NCBI RefSeq assembly: GCF_013623905.1
Contig: NZ_JABKDD010000008.1
Span: forward strand, 62,001 to 126,000
Direction: 5' to 3'
DNA: 64,000 nt
DNA from: Brevibacterium sediminis
Lineage (GTDB): Bacteria; Actinomycetota; Actinomycetes; Actinomycetales; Brevibacteriaceae
Part shown: piece by piece, positions 1-9,427 of the stretch
How positions within the stretch are numbered: the stretch's first letter is position 1
Layout: each line of letters begins with the position of its first letter
Notes under the pieces: model-generated
The model's input: only the letters and a program-made list of their open reading frames with translations
Databases searched by the model: none
What the model was told of the DNA's origin: nothing
Position numbers and translations under genes: made by a program

Positions 1-882
1 GGCGGCCGATGAGTAGCGCTGCGGAATGAACGCCCGGTCGACCAGCAGGTCCTCGACGACGCCGAGCTCGCCGGGGCGAGGCACACCGGTGGTGAAGCCG
101 ATGGCCTTGGCTCCTTCGATGACGTCGGCGTCCTCGACCATGTGCAGAGTCACCTCGTCGGCGCAGTTGTACACGCAGGCGAGCTTCGCATTGTGGAAGA
201 TCTTCGCTTTGTCCGCCGCATAGGCTTCGGCGCTGCCGTGCCAATCGAGGTGATCGGGTGCGATGTTGAGCACGGCTGCGGCGTCGGCGCTCATCGACTC
301 CTGCCAGTGCAGCTGGAAGCTCGAGAGTTCGATCGCGAGGGCCTCGAGGCCGGGTTCGAGCACGGCTTCAAGCAGCGGGGTGCCGATATTGCCACAGGCC
401 TTGGCCTTGAGCCCTGCTGCCAGCAGCATCGATTCGAGCATCGTCGTGGTCGTCGTCTTGCCGTTGGTGCCGGTGATGGCGAGCCATTTGGCGTCGTTGG
501 TGCCGCGGATCCGCCACGCGAGTTCGACTTCGCCGATGACCGGGATGCCGGCCTTCGTTGCGGCCGCGAGCACCGGCTGGTCCGGACGCCATCCGGGTGA
601 GGTGACGACGAGGTCGAATTCGCCCTCGGGCAGAGCTTCGACGTGTTCGGGTCCCCGTCGGATGTCGACGTCGAAGACCTCGAGGATCTGCGCCTTCTCG
701 CTCACATCGGCGGTGGCGTCGCCGTCGATGACGATGACATCGGCGCCGCGTTCGCCGAGGTGGACGGCAGCGGGGAATCCCGTCACCCCGAGACCGGTGA
801 CGAGGATGCGCAGTCCGGCCAGGGATGAACTCGGTCCGTGCAGTGCGGCCGGGATCTCCTTGGTGGTGGGTTCATCAGCCAA
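1..882 (-). CDS. murD: UDP-N-acetylmuramoyl-L-alanine:D-glutamate ligase, partial (C-terminus outside window)
   Basis: Cytoplasmic Mur ligase that adds D-glutamate to UDP-MurNAc-L-Ala. The 294 codons present read without a stop to the left edge. They show an N-terminal nucleotide-type fold (LVTGLGVTG) and the Mur-ligase ATP loop [11 protein letters not shown] near residue 135; the family is usually 450-500 residues, so about the last third is missing. The start chosen is TTG at 882, overlapping the mraY stop by 8 bases. The ATG inside the mraY stop region is in another frame. Last gene of the dcw run visible here; ftsW and murG would be expected beyond the edge. Confidence 0.95.
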   Translation of the reverse strand, partial: MADEPTTKEIPAALHGPSSSLAGLRILVTGLGVTGFPAAVHLGERGADVIVIDGDATADVSEKAQILEVFDVDIRRGPEHVEALPEGEFDLVVTSPGWRPDQPVLAAATKAGIPVIGEVELAWRIRGTNDAKWLAITGTNGKTTTTTMLESMLLAAGLKAKACGNIGTPLLEAVLEPGLEALAIELSSFQLHWQESMSADAAAVLNIAPDHLDWHGSAEAYAADKAKIFHNAKLACVYNCADEVTLHMVEDADVIEGAKAIGFTTGVPRPGELGVVEDLLVDRAFIPQRYSSAA

Positions 883-1963
883 TGCGCGCCACCCAATCGG
901 CGTAGAACAGGCAGATTCCGGCGATGACGAAGAGGGCGGCGATGATCCAGAACCTCACCACGATCGTCACTTCGGCCCAGCCCTTGAGTTCGAAGTGGTG
1001 CTGCAGGGGCGCCATGCGGAACACGCGTTTGCCGGTGGTCTTGAAGGAAGCGACCTGGATGATCACCGACAGGGTGATGATGACGAAGAGTCCGCCGAGG
1101 ACGATGAGCAGCAGCTCGGTGCGCGACATGATCGCCAGTCCGGCGAAGGCACCGCCGATGGCCAGCGAACCGGTGTCGCCCATGAAGATCTTCGCCGGCG
1201 AGGTGTTGAACCACAGGAAGCCGAAGCAGGCCGCGGCCATGGCGCCGGCGACCATCGCGAGGTCGCGGGGGTCGCGCATGTAGTAGCAGGCGTTCGTGGC
1301 CTCGGACATGAGATTGCAGTTCTGGGTCGACTGCCAGGTGCCGATGACGACATAGGCGGCGAAGACGACCACCGAGGCGCCGGCGGCCAGTCCGTCGAGG
1401 CCGTCGGTGAGGTTCACCGCGTTCGAGACAGCGGTGACGATGAGGTTCGCCCAGATGACGAACAGGATGAGGCCGAGGATCGCCGAACCGAAGGCGAGGT
1501 CGAGGTTCGTGTCGCGGATGAACGACACCTTCGTCGACGCCGGGGTTTCACCGAAGGAGTTCGGGAACTGCAGCGCGAGCACGGCGAACGAGATTCCGAC
1601 GAAGGCCTGGCCGATGAGCTTCGGCATGGGGCGCAGTCCCAGTGACCGCTGCTTCTTGATCTTGATGAAGTCGTCGAGGAAGCCGACGACCGCCAGTCCT
1701 GCGGCCAGCCACAGCACGAGCAGACCCGACGCTGTGGGCACGGAACCGGTGAACAGGTGTCCGAGCAGGTAGGCGAGCACTGCGGCGCCGATGATGACGA
1801 CTCCGCCCATGGTCGGGGTTCCGCGCTTCGTCGCGTGCGAGGTCGGACCGTCGTCACGGACGAACTGGCCGTACCCTTTCTTGACGAGCACCCGGATGAA
1901 CAGCGGTGTCCCGACGAGAGCGAAGATGAGAGCCAGGCAGGCTGCGAGCAGTACGGCAATCAT
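875..1963 (-). CDS. mraY: phospho-N-acetylmuramoyl-pentapeptide-transferase
   Basis: Integral membrane enzyme that transfers phospho-MurNAc-pentapeptide to undecaprenyl phosphate, giving lipid I. The 362-residue protein has about ten hydrophobic segments and the family signatures: GTPTMGG near residue 50, [10 protein letters not shown] in the middle with its catalytic aspartates, and [12 protein letters not shown] further on. The ATG at 1963 overlaps the murF stop in an ATGA arrangement, so translation is probably coupled. Length and position between murF and murD are normal for the family. Confidence 0.97.
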   Translation of the reverse strand: MIAVLLAACLALIFALVGTPLFIRVLVKKGYGQFVRDDGPTSHATKRGTPTMGGVVIIGAAVLAYLLGHLFTGSVPTASGLLVLWLAAGLAVVGFLDDFIKIKKQRSLGLRPMPKLIGQAFVGISFAVLALQFPNSFGETPASTKVSFIRDTNLDLAFGSAILGLILFVIWANLIVTAVSNAVNLTDGLDGLAAGASVVVFAAYVVIGTWQSTQNCNLMSEATNACYYMRDPRDLAMVAGAMAAACFGFLWFNTSPAKIFMGDTGSLAIGGAFAGLAIMSRTELLLIVLGGLFVIITLSVIIQVASFKTTGKRVFRMAPLQHHFELKGWAEVTIVVRFWIIAALFVIAGICLFYADWVARIG

Positions 1964-3426
1964 TGGGCCCCCGATACTCCGGCGATTTCGTCTCCCAGAT
2001 AGCGCAGACCGGCATCGCGGGAGGATTTGAACAGAACGATGTCGCCGGGAGCGAGTTCGGCGCTCAGAAGGTCCTTCGCCTCGGCCGCGGTGGCGACCCA
2101 GGCCGCCTCGTTGCCCCAGGAGCCTTCGAGGTTCGCAGCGTTGAAGATCGGCTTCGCGCCCTCTCCTACGACGATGGTGCGAGTGATGTTGAGGCGCACG
2201 ACGAGTTCGCCGATGTCCGAGTGCGCGGACACCGATTCGGACCCGAGTTCGAGCATCTCGCCGAGCACGGCGAAGGTGCGACGTGGGCTGTTCTCCTCAT
2301 CACCGCGGCCCATCGAGGCCAGGGTCTTCAAGGAGGCCCGCATGGATTCGGGGTTCGCATTGTAGGCGTCGTTGAGCACGGTCACGCCCGACGGCGAATC
2401 GATGAGCTCCATCCGCCAGCGACTGGCCGCCGAGGAGGTCGACAGCGTCGTGACGATCGATCTGGCCGCTACGCCGCAGGCGTGGGCGATGGCGGCTGCC
2501 GCCAAAGCGTTGCCGACGTGGTGCTCGCCGATGAGCGCCAGACGCACATCGCGGGGCTCCTCACCGGGCAGGGTGAGGGTGAACGTCGGATGACCGGAGG
2601 AATCCGTGGACACCGAGGTACCGCGCACGACCAGGTCGTCGGCACCGACCCATTCGGGCAGGGACTCACGCTGTGAGAACCACAGGGTGGTCACCTCTGG
2701 AGCGAGCACCTCGCGCATCGCCGATACGCGGGTGTCGTCGGCGTTGAGCACGGCGGTGGATCCGGCCGTCAGGGACTCGACGAGTTCGGCCTTCGCCCGC
2801 GCGGTGTTCTCGATCGAACCGAAGACTCCGGAGTGGGCGGTGCCCACGGCCAGCTCGACGGCGATATCTGGTCGGATGAGGCTCGTCAGATAGGCGAGGT
2901 TGCCGATCGACCGTGCGCCCATCTCGAGGACGAGGAAACGGGTGGTTTCGACCGCACGCAGAGCCGTCAATGGGACTCCGACCTCGTTGTTGTAGGAGTT
3001 CGGCGGCCACACGGTCTCCGCCTCACCCGAGAGCAGATCCGCGGCGAGGTCCTTCACCGTGGTCTTGCCGACGGAACCGGTGATCGCGATGACAGTGAGT
3101 TCGCCGTCTGTGCGCAGGCCTTCGATGCTGTGCTTGGCCAACTGGCCGAGCGCTTCGGTGGCATCGGCGACGACGACGACCGGCAGAGGTTCGTCGTCGA
3201 TGGTGGGGACGGATTCGCCGATGATCAGGGCCGCTCCCGCCTCGACGGCGGCGGCGGCGAATTCGATGCCGTCGAAGCTCTCGCCTCGGCGGGCGACGTA
3301 GATATCGCCGGGTCCGACTTCTCTCGAGTCGGTCACCACACCGGCGGTCAATGGGGTCTCGGGGTCGATGCCGTACAACTCGCCGCCCAGGGCGGTTGCG
3401 ATTTCGGCTGCAGTCAGTCGCTTCAT
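1960..3426 (-). CDS. murF: UDP-MurNAc-tripeptide:D-alanyl-D-alanine ligase
   Basis: Cytoplasmic Mur ligase that adds D-Ala-D-Ala to the UDP-MurNAc-tripeptide. The start is the ATG at 3426 ([15 protein letters not shown]), one base past the murE stop; the open frame continues further upstream inside murE but without homology-like sequence. Domains run in the usual order: N-terminal recognition domain, central ATPase domain with [12 protein letters not shown] near residue 110, and a C-terminal Rossmann domain with [13 protein letters not shown]. 488 residues is ordinary for MurF. Co-translated with murE and mraY. Confidence 0.96.
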   Translation of the reverse strand: MKRLTAAEIATALGGELYGIDPETPLTAGVVTDSREVGPGDIYVARRGESFDGIEFAAAAVEAGAALIIGESVPTIDDEPLPVVVVADATEALGQLAKHSIEGLRTDGELTVIAITGSVGKTTVKDLAADLLSGEAETVWPPNSYNNEVGVPLTALRAVETTRFLVLEMGARSIGNLAYLTSLIRPDIAVELAVGTAHSGVFGSIENTARAKAELVESLTAGSTAVLNADDTRVSAMREVLAPEVTTLWFSQRESLPEWVGADDLVVRGTSVSTDSSGHPTFTLTLPGEEPRDVRLALIGEHHVGNALAAAAIAHACGVAARSIVTTLSTSSAASRWRMELIDSPSGVTVLNDAYNANPESMRASLKTLASMGRGDEENSPRRTFAVLGEMLELGSESVSAHSDIGELVVRLNITRTIVVGEGAKPIFNAANLEGSWGNEAAWVATAAEAKDLLSAELAPGDIVLFKSSRDAGLRYLGDEIAGVSGAQ

Positions 3427-3427
3427 A

Positions 3428-5002
3428 TCATCTGTGAACTTTACCTGGTTGTGCGCCGCCCAGTCGCATGGACAGCGCTGAGCGTGTCCTGGCCCGGTCG
3501 TCGAAATCGGTGACCGTGGTGCCCACGGTCTGGCCTGTCTCATGCCCCTTGCCCGCGATGAGCACGGTCGCCGAGGCATCTGCTTCGGCAATCGCCTCAT
3601 CGATGGCGGCACCGCGGTCCGGGACCTCGATGATCTTTTTCACACGGGCCCGTCCCGCATCCACCTCGGCGTCGATTCCCTGCCTGATGGCTGCACGGAT
3701 CGTGTCGGGATCCTCGGTGCGCGGATTGTCGTCGGTGAGAACGATCACATCGGCTTCACGTGCCGCCGCCTGACCCATGCCGAAGCGCTTGCCGCGGTCG
3801 CGGTCGCCTCCGGCGCCGAAGACGATGATGAGCTCATCGGAGTCGGCGTGGAGCGTCGCCAGCGCCTTCGCGATCGCGTCGGGGGTGTGCGAGTAGTCGA
3901 CGATGGCCCGCGGCAGGATGTCCGGGTGGGATTCGCTCAGCGCCCGCGGACCGGAGACATCGATGATCTCCATCCGTCCGGGCACCGTGGCCACGAAGCT
4001 GCGGCCGATGGCATCGATCTCTTCGGCACTGACGCCGGCCTCGATGAGCATCGAGGCTGCCAGGGCCGTATTCGTGACGTTGAAATCGCCTGGCAGCGGT
4101 GAGCGGAGCCGGATGCTCTCCCCGTCGTCGAGGTGGAGCACGAAGTCCGAAACGCCTGGGGTGTGCTCGATGCGCCACTGGCTGCGTTCGTCTCGTCCCA
4201 GCGTGCGCACGGGCACCTGTGCGGCCGCCGTCATCCGCTCGCCCCATTCGTCTTCGACGACAATGACGGCTTTGTCGGAGAATGTGCGGGTGAACAGCTG
4301 GGCCTTCGCCTCGAAGTACTCCTCCATCGTGTTGTGGAAGTCGAGGTGATCCTGGGACAGGTTCGTGAACCCGGCGACGCTGAAGTGAGCCCCGTCGACG
4401 CGGTGCTGGCTGAGCGCGTGGGAGGAGACCTCCATCGCACAGGTGTCGACCTCGGCCGCGCGCATCTTCTTGAACAGGGCGTGCAGTTCGGGGGCCTCCG
4501 GAGTCGTGCGCACGCTGGGCACCGTATCGCCGGCGATGAGGATGGCGACAGTGCCGATGACGGCGGTGCGGTGGCCCAGTGCCGCGAGCATCCCGTCGGC
4601 CAGGTAGGTCGTCGTCGTCTTCCCGTTCGTTCCGGTGACTCCGATGAGCTCCGGCACCGAGGTGGTCCCGTAGACGGCAGCGGAGACGAACCCGAGTACG
4701 GCGCGGGGTGCTTCGACGATGAGAGCGGTGACTCCGGCGAGCAGGTCCCGGTCCGCCTCGTCCGTGCTCAGCGCTTCGGTGATGAGGTGCCAGCCGGCGT
4801 CGTCGGTGAGGATGGCGTCGACCCCGCCGCGGATCAGCTCGGGTGCGAACTTCGCACCGTGGACGTTCGCACCCGGCAGGGCGGCGTAGAGCTGACCGGG
4901 TGAGACCGCTCGCGAGTCGTGGGAGACTCCGGTGACCTCTGTCTCGGGGTCACCGTGGAGGGTGCCGGGTGCGATCGGCAGCAGCTGTGAAAAGCGCATC
5001 AT
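3428..5002 (-). CDS. murE: UDP-MurNAc-L-Ala-D-Glu:meso-diaminopimelate ligase
   Basis: Adds the third amino acid of the peptidoglycan stem peptide. The ATP loop ([13 protein letters not shown]) lies near residue 130. The C-terminal domain carries DDNPRTEDP; the DNPR motif is established as the marker of meso-diaminopimelate-adding MurE, in contrast to lysine-adding enzymes. I chose the ATG at 5002 because it overlaps the ftsI stop (ATGA). The ATG at 5008 and the one at 4999 are also in frame, so the N-terminus is uncertain by two or three residues. Confidence 0.95.
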   Translation of the reverse strand: MMRFSQLLPIAPGTLHGDPETEVTGVSHDSRAVSPGQLYAALPGANVHGAKFAPELIRGGVDAILTDDAGWHLITEALSTDEADRDLLAGVTALIVEAPRAVLGFVSAAVYGTTSVPELIGVTGTNGKTTTTYLADGMLAALGHRTAVIGTVAILIAGDTVPSVRTTPEAPELHALFKKMRAAEVDTCAMEVSSHALSQHRVDGAHFSVAGFTNLSQDHLDFHNTMEEYFEAKAQLFTRTFSDKAVIVVEDEWGERMTAAAQVPVRTLGRDERSQWRIEHTPGVSDFVLHLDDGESIRLRSPLPGDFNVTNTALAASMLIEAGVSAEEIDAIGRSFVATVPGRMEIIDVSGPRALSESHPDILPRAIVDYSHTPDAIAKALATLHADSDELIIVFGAGGDRDRGKRFGMGQAAAREADVIVLTDDNPRTEDPDTIRAAIRQGIDAEVDAGRARVKKIIEVPDRGAAIDEAIAEADASATVLIAGKGHETGQTVGTTVTDFDDRARTRSALSMRLGGAQPGKVHR

Positions 5003-6780
5003 TTCCATTCTCGGGCGGGCAGGTCGGGCTTCTGCGTCGACGGTGGGATCTTGAGATGCCGCATGGCGAAGCCCGCGACATCGGAGAACACGGGGGCTGC
5101 GGCCTGTCCACCGTAGTAGCCGTTCCGAGGACGTTGCAAAGTCACCGAGATCGCGAGTTCGGGATCTTCGGCGGGCAGGACGCCGACGAAGGAGGCGGTG
5201 TATCCGTCATAGCCTCCGCCCTCGGCTGCCGGAGCCTGCGCGGTGCCGGTCTTCCCTGCGACCCTGTAGCCGGAGACCTGGGCGGACTTGCCCGTGCCTT
5301 CGGCCACGACGCCTTCGAGCATCCGCAGGGTCTCGTCGGCGGCCTTCTTGCTGACGACGCGTTCCTTCTCTCCTGCGGGGGTGGAGATGGTGCGTCCGTT
5401 CGGGGAGATCATTCCGTCGACGAGGCGGGAGGGCACGTGGACTCCCCCGTTGGCGATGGTGGAGATGACGTCGGTCGTCTGGATCGCGTTCGCGGCCACA
5501 CCCTGACCGAACATCACGGTGTACTTCGTACGTCCGTCCCACTCCTCGTACGGATGCAGAATGCCCGAGGTCTCGGCCGGGAAGTCGATTCCCGAACTGG
5601 TGCCGAAGCCGAACTTCTTCATGTATTCGTAGCGCTGGGCTTCGGTGAGTTCCTTGCCCGCCAGCACGGTGCCGGTGTTCGAGGATTGGGCGAGGATTCC
5701 GGCGAAGGTGAGCTTCTCGTCGGGGTGCTCGTGGGAGTCGCGGAACTCCTCGTCGTTCGGTGCCTTCCACTTGTCCGGGACGGTGAACTCCTGTTCGGGA
5801 GTGACGAGTCCCTGGTCGAGCAGCGCTGCGGCGGTGACCATCTTCGCGGTCGAACCGGGCTCGAACATGTCGGTGAAGATGCGCGAACCGCGGTCGGGGC
5901 CGTCGACCTTGCCCGGGGAGTTCGGGTCGACGGTGGGAGCATCCGCGGCGGTGATGATGCGTCCCGTCTTGATCTCTTTGATGACGATCGACGCGGATTC
6001 GGCTTCGTGCTTCTTCCGCTGCTCTTCGATGGCCTGCTGTGCGTAGTACTGCATCGCCGGGTCGATCGTCGTCTGCAGGCCCTGGCCGTCGACGGCGTCC
6101 TTCATGTTGTTGTCGCCGAGCGGGATGATCTCTCCGCGTGCTCCGCGTTCGTACTGCTGCTGGCCGTCCTTGCCCGACAGCTGTTCGTCATAGGCCGATT
6201 CGAGACCGGCCTGGGCCGTGCCGTCGGAGCTGAGGAACCCGACGAGGTTGCCGGCGACTCCGCCGGCAGGGTATGAGCGCACGGAGTACTCCTCGGCGGA
6301 GATGCCGAGGACCTCGAGCTTCTTCACCGCACGCCAGGTCTCCGAGGTCAGCCCCTTCGCAACGGGGTTCCATCGCTTGTCGCCGACGAGTTTCGGATAG
6401 AGGACACCGGGGTCGGTCTTCAGCGGCTTCGACAGGGCTTCGGCTGCGCCCCAGGCTCCGACGAGCTTGCCGTCGACTTCGTACTGGGCGACGTTCTGCT
6501 GATCGACGACGAGCTGGTAACGGGAGACGCTGTCGGCGAGCACTGTGCCGTCGGCGGCCAGGATCTGTCCGCGATCGGCCGGCAGGGTCCGAGTGACCAG
6601 GCGATTCGACAGCGCCTTCTCCGCCAGCTTCATCGAGTCCATACCCTGGATCGATACGAGGCGGACGGAGGTGATGAGGAGGACGAGGACCGACACCGCG
6701 GCGATGAAGCCCATCCGCCAACGCAGATCGGGGCCACCGCCCTTGCGCTTCTTCTTCAGTCGGGTCTTGGCTGGGCCCAT
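4999..6780 (-). CDS. ftsI: septal penicillin-binding protein 2/3 (FtsI-type transpeptidase)
   Basis: Class B penicillin-binding protein that cross-links septal peptidoglycan. A basic cytoplasmic tail of about 20 residues is followed by one membrane anchor (roughly residues 24-45), a dimerisation domain, and the transpeptidase domain. All three active-site motifs are visible: S-T-A-K with the catalytic serine at about residue 310, SSN near 365, and KTGTAQ near 510. Length 593 residues. I see no PASTA repeats at the C-terminus. It sits between ftsL (75 bases upstream) and murE (overlapping). Confidence 0.95.
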   Translation of the reverse strand: MGPAKTRLKKKRKGGGPDLRWRMGFIAAVSVLVLLITSVRLVSIQGMDSMKLAEKALSNRLVTRTLPADRGQILAADGTVLADSVSRYQLVVDQQNVAQYEVDGKLVGAWGAAEALSKPLKTDPGVLYPKLVGDKRWNPVAKGLTSETWRAVKKLEVLGISAEEYSVRSYPAGGVAGNLVGFLSSDGTAQAGLESAYDEQLSGKDGQQQYERGARGEIIPLGDNNMKDAVDGQGLQTTIDPAMQYYAQQAIEEQRKKHEAESASIVIKEIKTGRIITAADAPTVDPNSPGKVDGPDRGSRIFTDMFEPGSTAKMVTAAALLDQGLVTPEQEFTVPDKWKAPNDEEFRDSHEHPDEKLTFAGILAQSSNTGTVLAGKELTEAQRYEYMKKFGFGTSSGIDFPAETSGILHPYEEWDGRTKYTVMFGQGVAANAIQTTDVISTIANGGVHVPSRLVDGMISPNGRTISTPAGEKERVVSKKAADETLRMLEGVVAEGTGKSAQVSGYRVAGKTGTAQAPAAEGGGYDGYTASFVGVLPAEDPELAISVTLQRPRNGYYGGQAAAPVFSDVAGFAMRHLKIPPSTQKPDLPAREWK

Positions 6781-6855
6781 AGCTTGAGTCCTCGGTCCTT
6801 GGTGTGGTCGGCGAATGTGTCGGTCAGGCCGTTCCCTGGTCCCGGTGAGCTCGGA

Positions 6856-7422
6856 CTACTTCGGCGCCTCCTGGCTCGGAGCCGCCACGTCCTGGCTCGG
6901 GCTGCCCCCGACGACCGGGAGCTTCTCATCCGATCGTAGATTGGGTCGGATGTCATCACGTGTATCGGCGCGCGGGCCGGGCACGACTGTGGGCTCTTTC
7001 TCACCGCTGACGTCGATTCCGGGGGCGTCGATCATCTTCCCGGTCTTCGCGTCGAGGAATTCCGGTGAGGAATCACGGACGAGACCGAGCTCTTCGGCGG
7101 CCAAGGCGATGTTCTGCGGGGACTCACGGTACGAGTTGTCTTCGACGAGGCGGTCCTTCTGCTCGGCCAGAGCTTCCTTCTCACTCGTCAGCTGGTCGAC
7201 CTTGTAGGAGGTGTTGGCGACGAAGATGTTGAGCAGCAGCACGGCCACGAGGGTGGCGAGAAGGATCCCCACGCACAGCATGGAGAAGGGCAGACGGGAC
7301 TTCGGCAGTTCGAACTTGAGCAGCCGCAGCCTCGCCCCACCCTGCTGACCACCGGCCTCTTCGAACCGGCTCGGACGTTCGGGGAAGTTATGCTGACCGG
7401 CTCTTGCCGAGGAATTGCTCAC
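6856..7422 (-). CDS. ftsL: FtsL-like septum protein
   Basis: Small bitopic membrane protein in the position always held by FtsL, between rsmH and ftsI. It has a cytoplasmic N-terminus of about 45 residues, one hydrophobic segment (about residues 47-70), then a coiled-coil-like stretch rich in K, E, Q and L (DQLTSEKEALAEQKDRL) and a Pro/Asp-rich tail of about 60 residues. FtsL sequences are poorly conserved, so the name rests on topology and position. The start is GTG at 7422 overlapping the rsmH stop (GTGA). The long C-terminal tail is more than the minimal family needs. Confidence 0.8.
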   Translation of the reverse strand: MSNSSARAGQHNFPERPSRFEEAGGQQGGARLRLLKFELPKSRLPFSMLCVGILLATLVAVLLLNIFVANTSYKVDQLTSEKEALAEQKDRLVEDNSYRESPQNIALAAEELGLVRDSSPEFLDAKTGKMIDAPGIDVSGEKEPTVVPGPRADTRDDIRPNLRSDEKLPVVGGSPSQDVAAPSQEAPK

Positions 7423-8381
7423 GATCGTGCCTCCCTGATCTTCTGCACTGCCCGCAGTCGGACGCTTGCCGCCCGCGGGTTGGTCTCTGCTTCTTGCTCA
7501 TCAGCCATTTCGGCGCCCCGGATGATCTCGGTCAGCCAGGGCTGGTGCTCTTCGGGCACGACCGGCAGATCCGGCGGCGCCGAGGAGGTCGTGGCCGCTC
7601 GGAAGGTCTTCTTCACGATCGTGTCCTCCAATGACTGGTAGGACTCGATGACGGCCACTCCCCCGATGTGCAGCGCTTCCAGTGCCGCCGGCAGTGCGGT
7701 GCGCAGCACCCCGAGCTCGTCGTTGACCTCGATACGCAGGGCCTGGAAGGTGCGTTTGGCGGGGTGCGACTTCTTCTTCGTCTGCGGGATCACTCGGGAG
7801 AGCATGGCCGCGAGCTGGTCCGAGGTCTCCCATGGGGTGTCGACCCTGTCGGTGACGATGATCTTCGCGATCTTGCCGGCCAGCTTCTCCTCTCCGTATT
7901 CGCGGAGGATGCGGCGCAGCTCGGATTCCGAGTAGGTGGCCAGCACTTTCTCGGCGGTGAGCTCCTGGGTGCGGTCCATGCGCATATCCAGGGGCGCCGG
8001 CCGGGAGTAGGAGAATCCGCGTTCGTCCTCGTCGAGCTGCAGCGAGGACACTCCCAGGTCGAGCAGGATCGCGCTGATCTCTGAGATGCCGAGGTCGTCG
8101 AGGACCTCGGGCAGCTCGTCGTCGACTGCGTGGACGATATCGATGCGGTCGGCGAAGGGGGCCAGGCGTTTCGCGGCGATGTCGATGGCCTGCAGATCAC
8201 GGTCGATGCCGACGAGGTGGACATCGTCGAAGGCCGTGAGGACGGCTTCGGCGTGACCGCCCATTCCGAGTGTGCCGTCGACGACGACCGGGGTGAGACC
8301 CGCGTCCCTGGCGGCTTCGACGCCGACGCCGATGAGTTCGACCACGCGCGTCAGGAGCACCGGTACGTGCTGAGCTGTCAT
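7419..8381 (-). CDS. rsmH: 16S rRNA (cytosine1402-N4)-methyltransferase
   Basis: SAM-dependent methyltransferase acting on C1402 of 16S rRNA (formerly MraW). Seen: HVPVLLTRVVEL at the start, VVDGTLGMGGHAEAVL as the SAM-binding loop, ILLDLGVSSLQLDEDERGFSY in the middle, and the typical FQALRIEVNDELG. The start is ATG 8381 because AAGGA lies seven bases upstream; longer in-frame starts at 8396 and 8456 have no such site. 320 residues. It is 165 bases from mraZ and overlaps ftsL by four bases. Confidence 0.96.
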   Translation of the reverse strand: MTAQHVPVLLTRVVELIGVGVEAARDAGLTPVVVDGTLGMGGHAEAVLTAFDDVHLVGIDRDLQAIDIAAKRLAPFADRIDIVHAVDDELPEVLDDLGISEISAILLDLGVSSLQLDEDERGFSYSRPAPLDMRMDRTQELTAEKVLATYSESELRRILREYGEEKLAGKIAKIIVTDRVDTPWETSDQLAAMLSRVIPQTKKKSHPAKRTFQALRIEVNDELGVLRTALPAALEALHIGGVAVIESYQSLEDTIVKKTFRAATTSSAPPDLPVVPEEHQPWLTEIIRGAEMADEQEAETNPRAASVRLRAVQKIREARS

Positions 8382-8546
8382 TCGTGGGTCCTTCATACGG
8401 GGGTGGTCGGGGGTGCGCTGCTGGAGCCAGAACCTTGACCGCCGTGGCCCTGCCACCGGGGAAGTGTGTCAGGACGTCCGAGCTTCGGAAACGGGGAAGT
8501 TCCCCGAAACTCGAGCACGGCGGGCAAGGATCAAACCCGAGCAGAA

Positions 8547-8978
8547 TCAGATCACTCCGGGGATCACCTCCTCCTCGCGTTCGGCGAAGGCCTGCTGAGC
8601 GCCCACGAGGTAGTCCTCCCAGGTCGGTGCATCCCAGATCTCGACTCGGTTGCCCATGCCGATCACTGCGACTTCCCGATCGAGTGATGCGTACTGCCGC
8701 AATATGTTCGGGACCGTGATGCGTCCCTGTTTGTCCGGTTGGTCCGCAAATGCCGCCGACAGGAACACGCGCTGGTAATCGCGGGCTTCCTTATTCGTCT
8801 TCGGCGCGTTCTGGATTCGCGCGTGCTCGGCTTCGAACTCCGTGGTGGGGAACAGGGTGAGGCAGTTCTCCTGGCCACGGGTCAGAACGAGTCCGGGCGA
8901 CAGCTCCTCGCGGAACTTTGCGGGCAGGATGAGGCGACCTTTGTCGTCGAGCTTCTGCATATGAGTGCCCAAGAACAT
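8547..8978 (-). CDS. mraZ: transcriptional regulator MraZ
   Basis: First gene of the dcw cluster; a ring-forming DNA-binding protein that represses its own operon in Escherichia coli. The 143-residue protein shows both AbrB/SpoVT-like halves: KLDDKGRLILPAKFREEL near residue 10 and DKQGRITVPNILRQYA near residue 85. Length is normal. It starts at ATG 8978 with GGGGTGAGA just upstream. Three 10-base-spaced GTGG boxes lie about 40-65 bases before the start and fit its known type of operator. Confidence 0.96.
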   Translation of the reverse strand: MFLGTHMQKLDDKGRLILPAKFREELSPGLVLTRGQENCLTLFPTTEFEAEHARIQNAPKTNKEARDYQRVFLSAAFADQPDKQGRITVPNILRQYASLDREVAVIGMGNRVEIWDAPTWEDYLVGAQQAFAEREEEVIPGVI

Positions 8979-9017
8979 GTCGTCTCACCCCTTTCGAAAC
9001 CCATCGGCTCCGATAGC

Positions 9018-9043
9018 AACCACAGTACTCCACTTCCCTCCAC
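9018..9043 (-). promoter_or_regulatory. MraZ box (three direct repeats)
   Basis: Read on the minus strand, GTGGAG, GTGGAG and GTGG occur exactly 10 bases apart (plus-strand CCAC cores at 9020, 9030 and 9040). Direct repeats of a TGGG/GTGG core at 10-base spacing just before mraZ are the established form of MraZ operators. Position, orientation and spacing all fit autoregulation; binding itself is inference. Confidence 0.7.
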
Positions 9044-9102
9044 ATATTCCAGCTTTTCGCTTCAACGATGCTCACGACTCATTGTTTTCCCAGGTCAGAT
9101 AG

Positions 9103-9364
9103 GTGGAGGAAAGTGGGGAAAATTTCTCGAGGGCGCGTCGCGGGAGTGTCGGACGCGGGAAGAACGGCGGGCCCGCGAAGGCGGTGGGCCGCCTCGGCGA
9201 GGACGATGAGAACGGCACAGATCCGCGAGAATCCGGGGATCACGGGCGAGACCCGCGCCGAGGTGGAGGCGAGTGGGGAGGAAAGTGGAGGGTCCGCGTG
9301 GAGGAAAGTGGGGAGAGTGGTGGGGAGTGGGGTGGGGCGCCTCGGGGAGGGCGTGGGAGTGGGG
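9103..9364 (+). repeat. GTGG-box array in the mraZ-moxR divergent region
   Basis: The 449-base stretch 8979-9427 holds no credible gene. On the plus strand it has GTGGAG/GTGGGG at 9103 and 9113, then a dense run: 9263, 9273, 9285, 9298, 9308, 9317 (GTGGTG), 9320, 9327, 9332, 9353 and 9359. Several neighbours are exactly 10 bases apart (9103/9113, 9263/9273, 9298/9308, 9317/9327). They point toward moxR, ending about 65 bases before it. The core is the same as in the mraZ operator on the other strand. Confidence 0.55.
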
Positions 9365-9427
9365 AGGCGAAGGGAGTGACGAAGCTGAAAGAAACTCGTG
9401 TGGCTGGGGTGTCGGCTTTAAGGGACA

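Noticed and set aside
263-1645. Long plus-strand open frame opposite murD and mraY
   Set aside because: It mirrors well-supported minus-strand genes, has skewed composition and no recognisable motif; such frames are normal in high-GC DNA.
4969-6276. 435-residue plus-strand frame opposite ftsI and murE
   Set aside because: The minus-strand ftsI has all catalytic motifs; the opposite frame is Arg/Gly/Asp noise.
8488-8505. Palindrome CGGGGAAGTTCCCCG in the mraZ-rsmH gap as terminator
   Set aside because: The arms leave only a short stem and no T-run; too weak to call.
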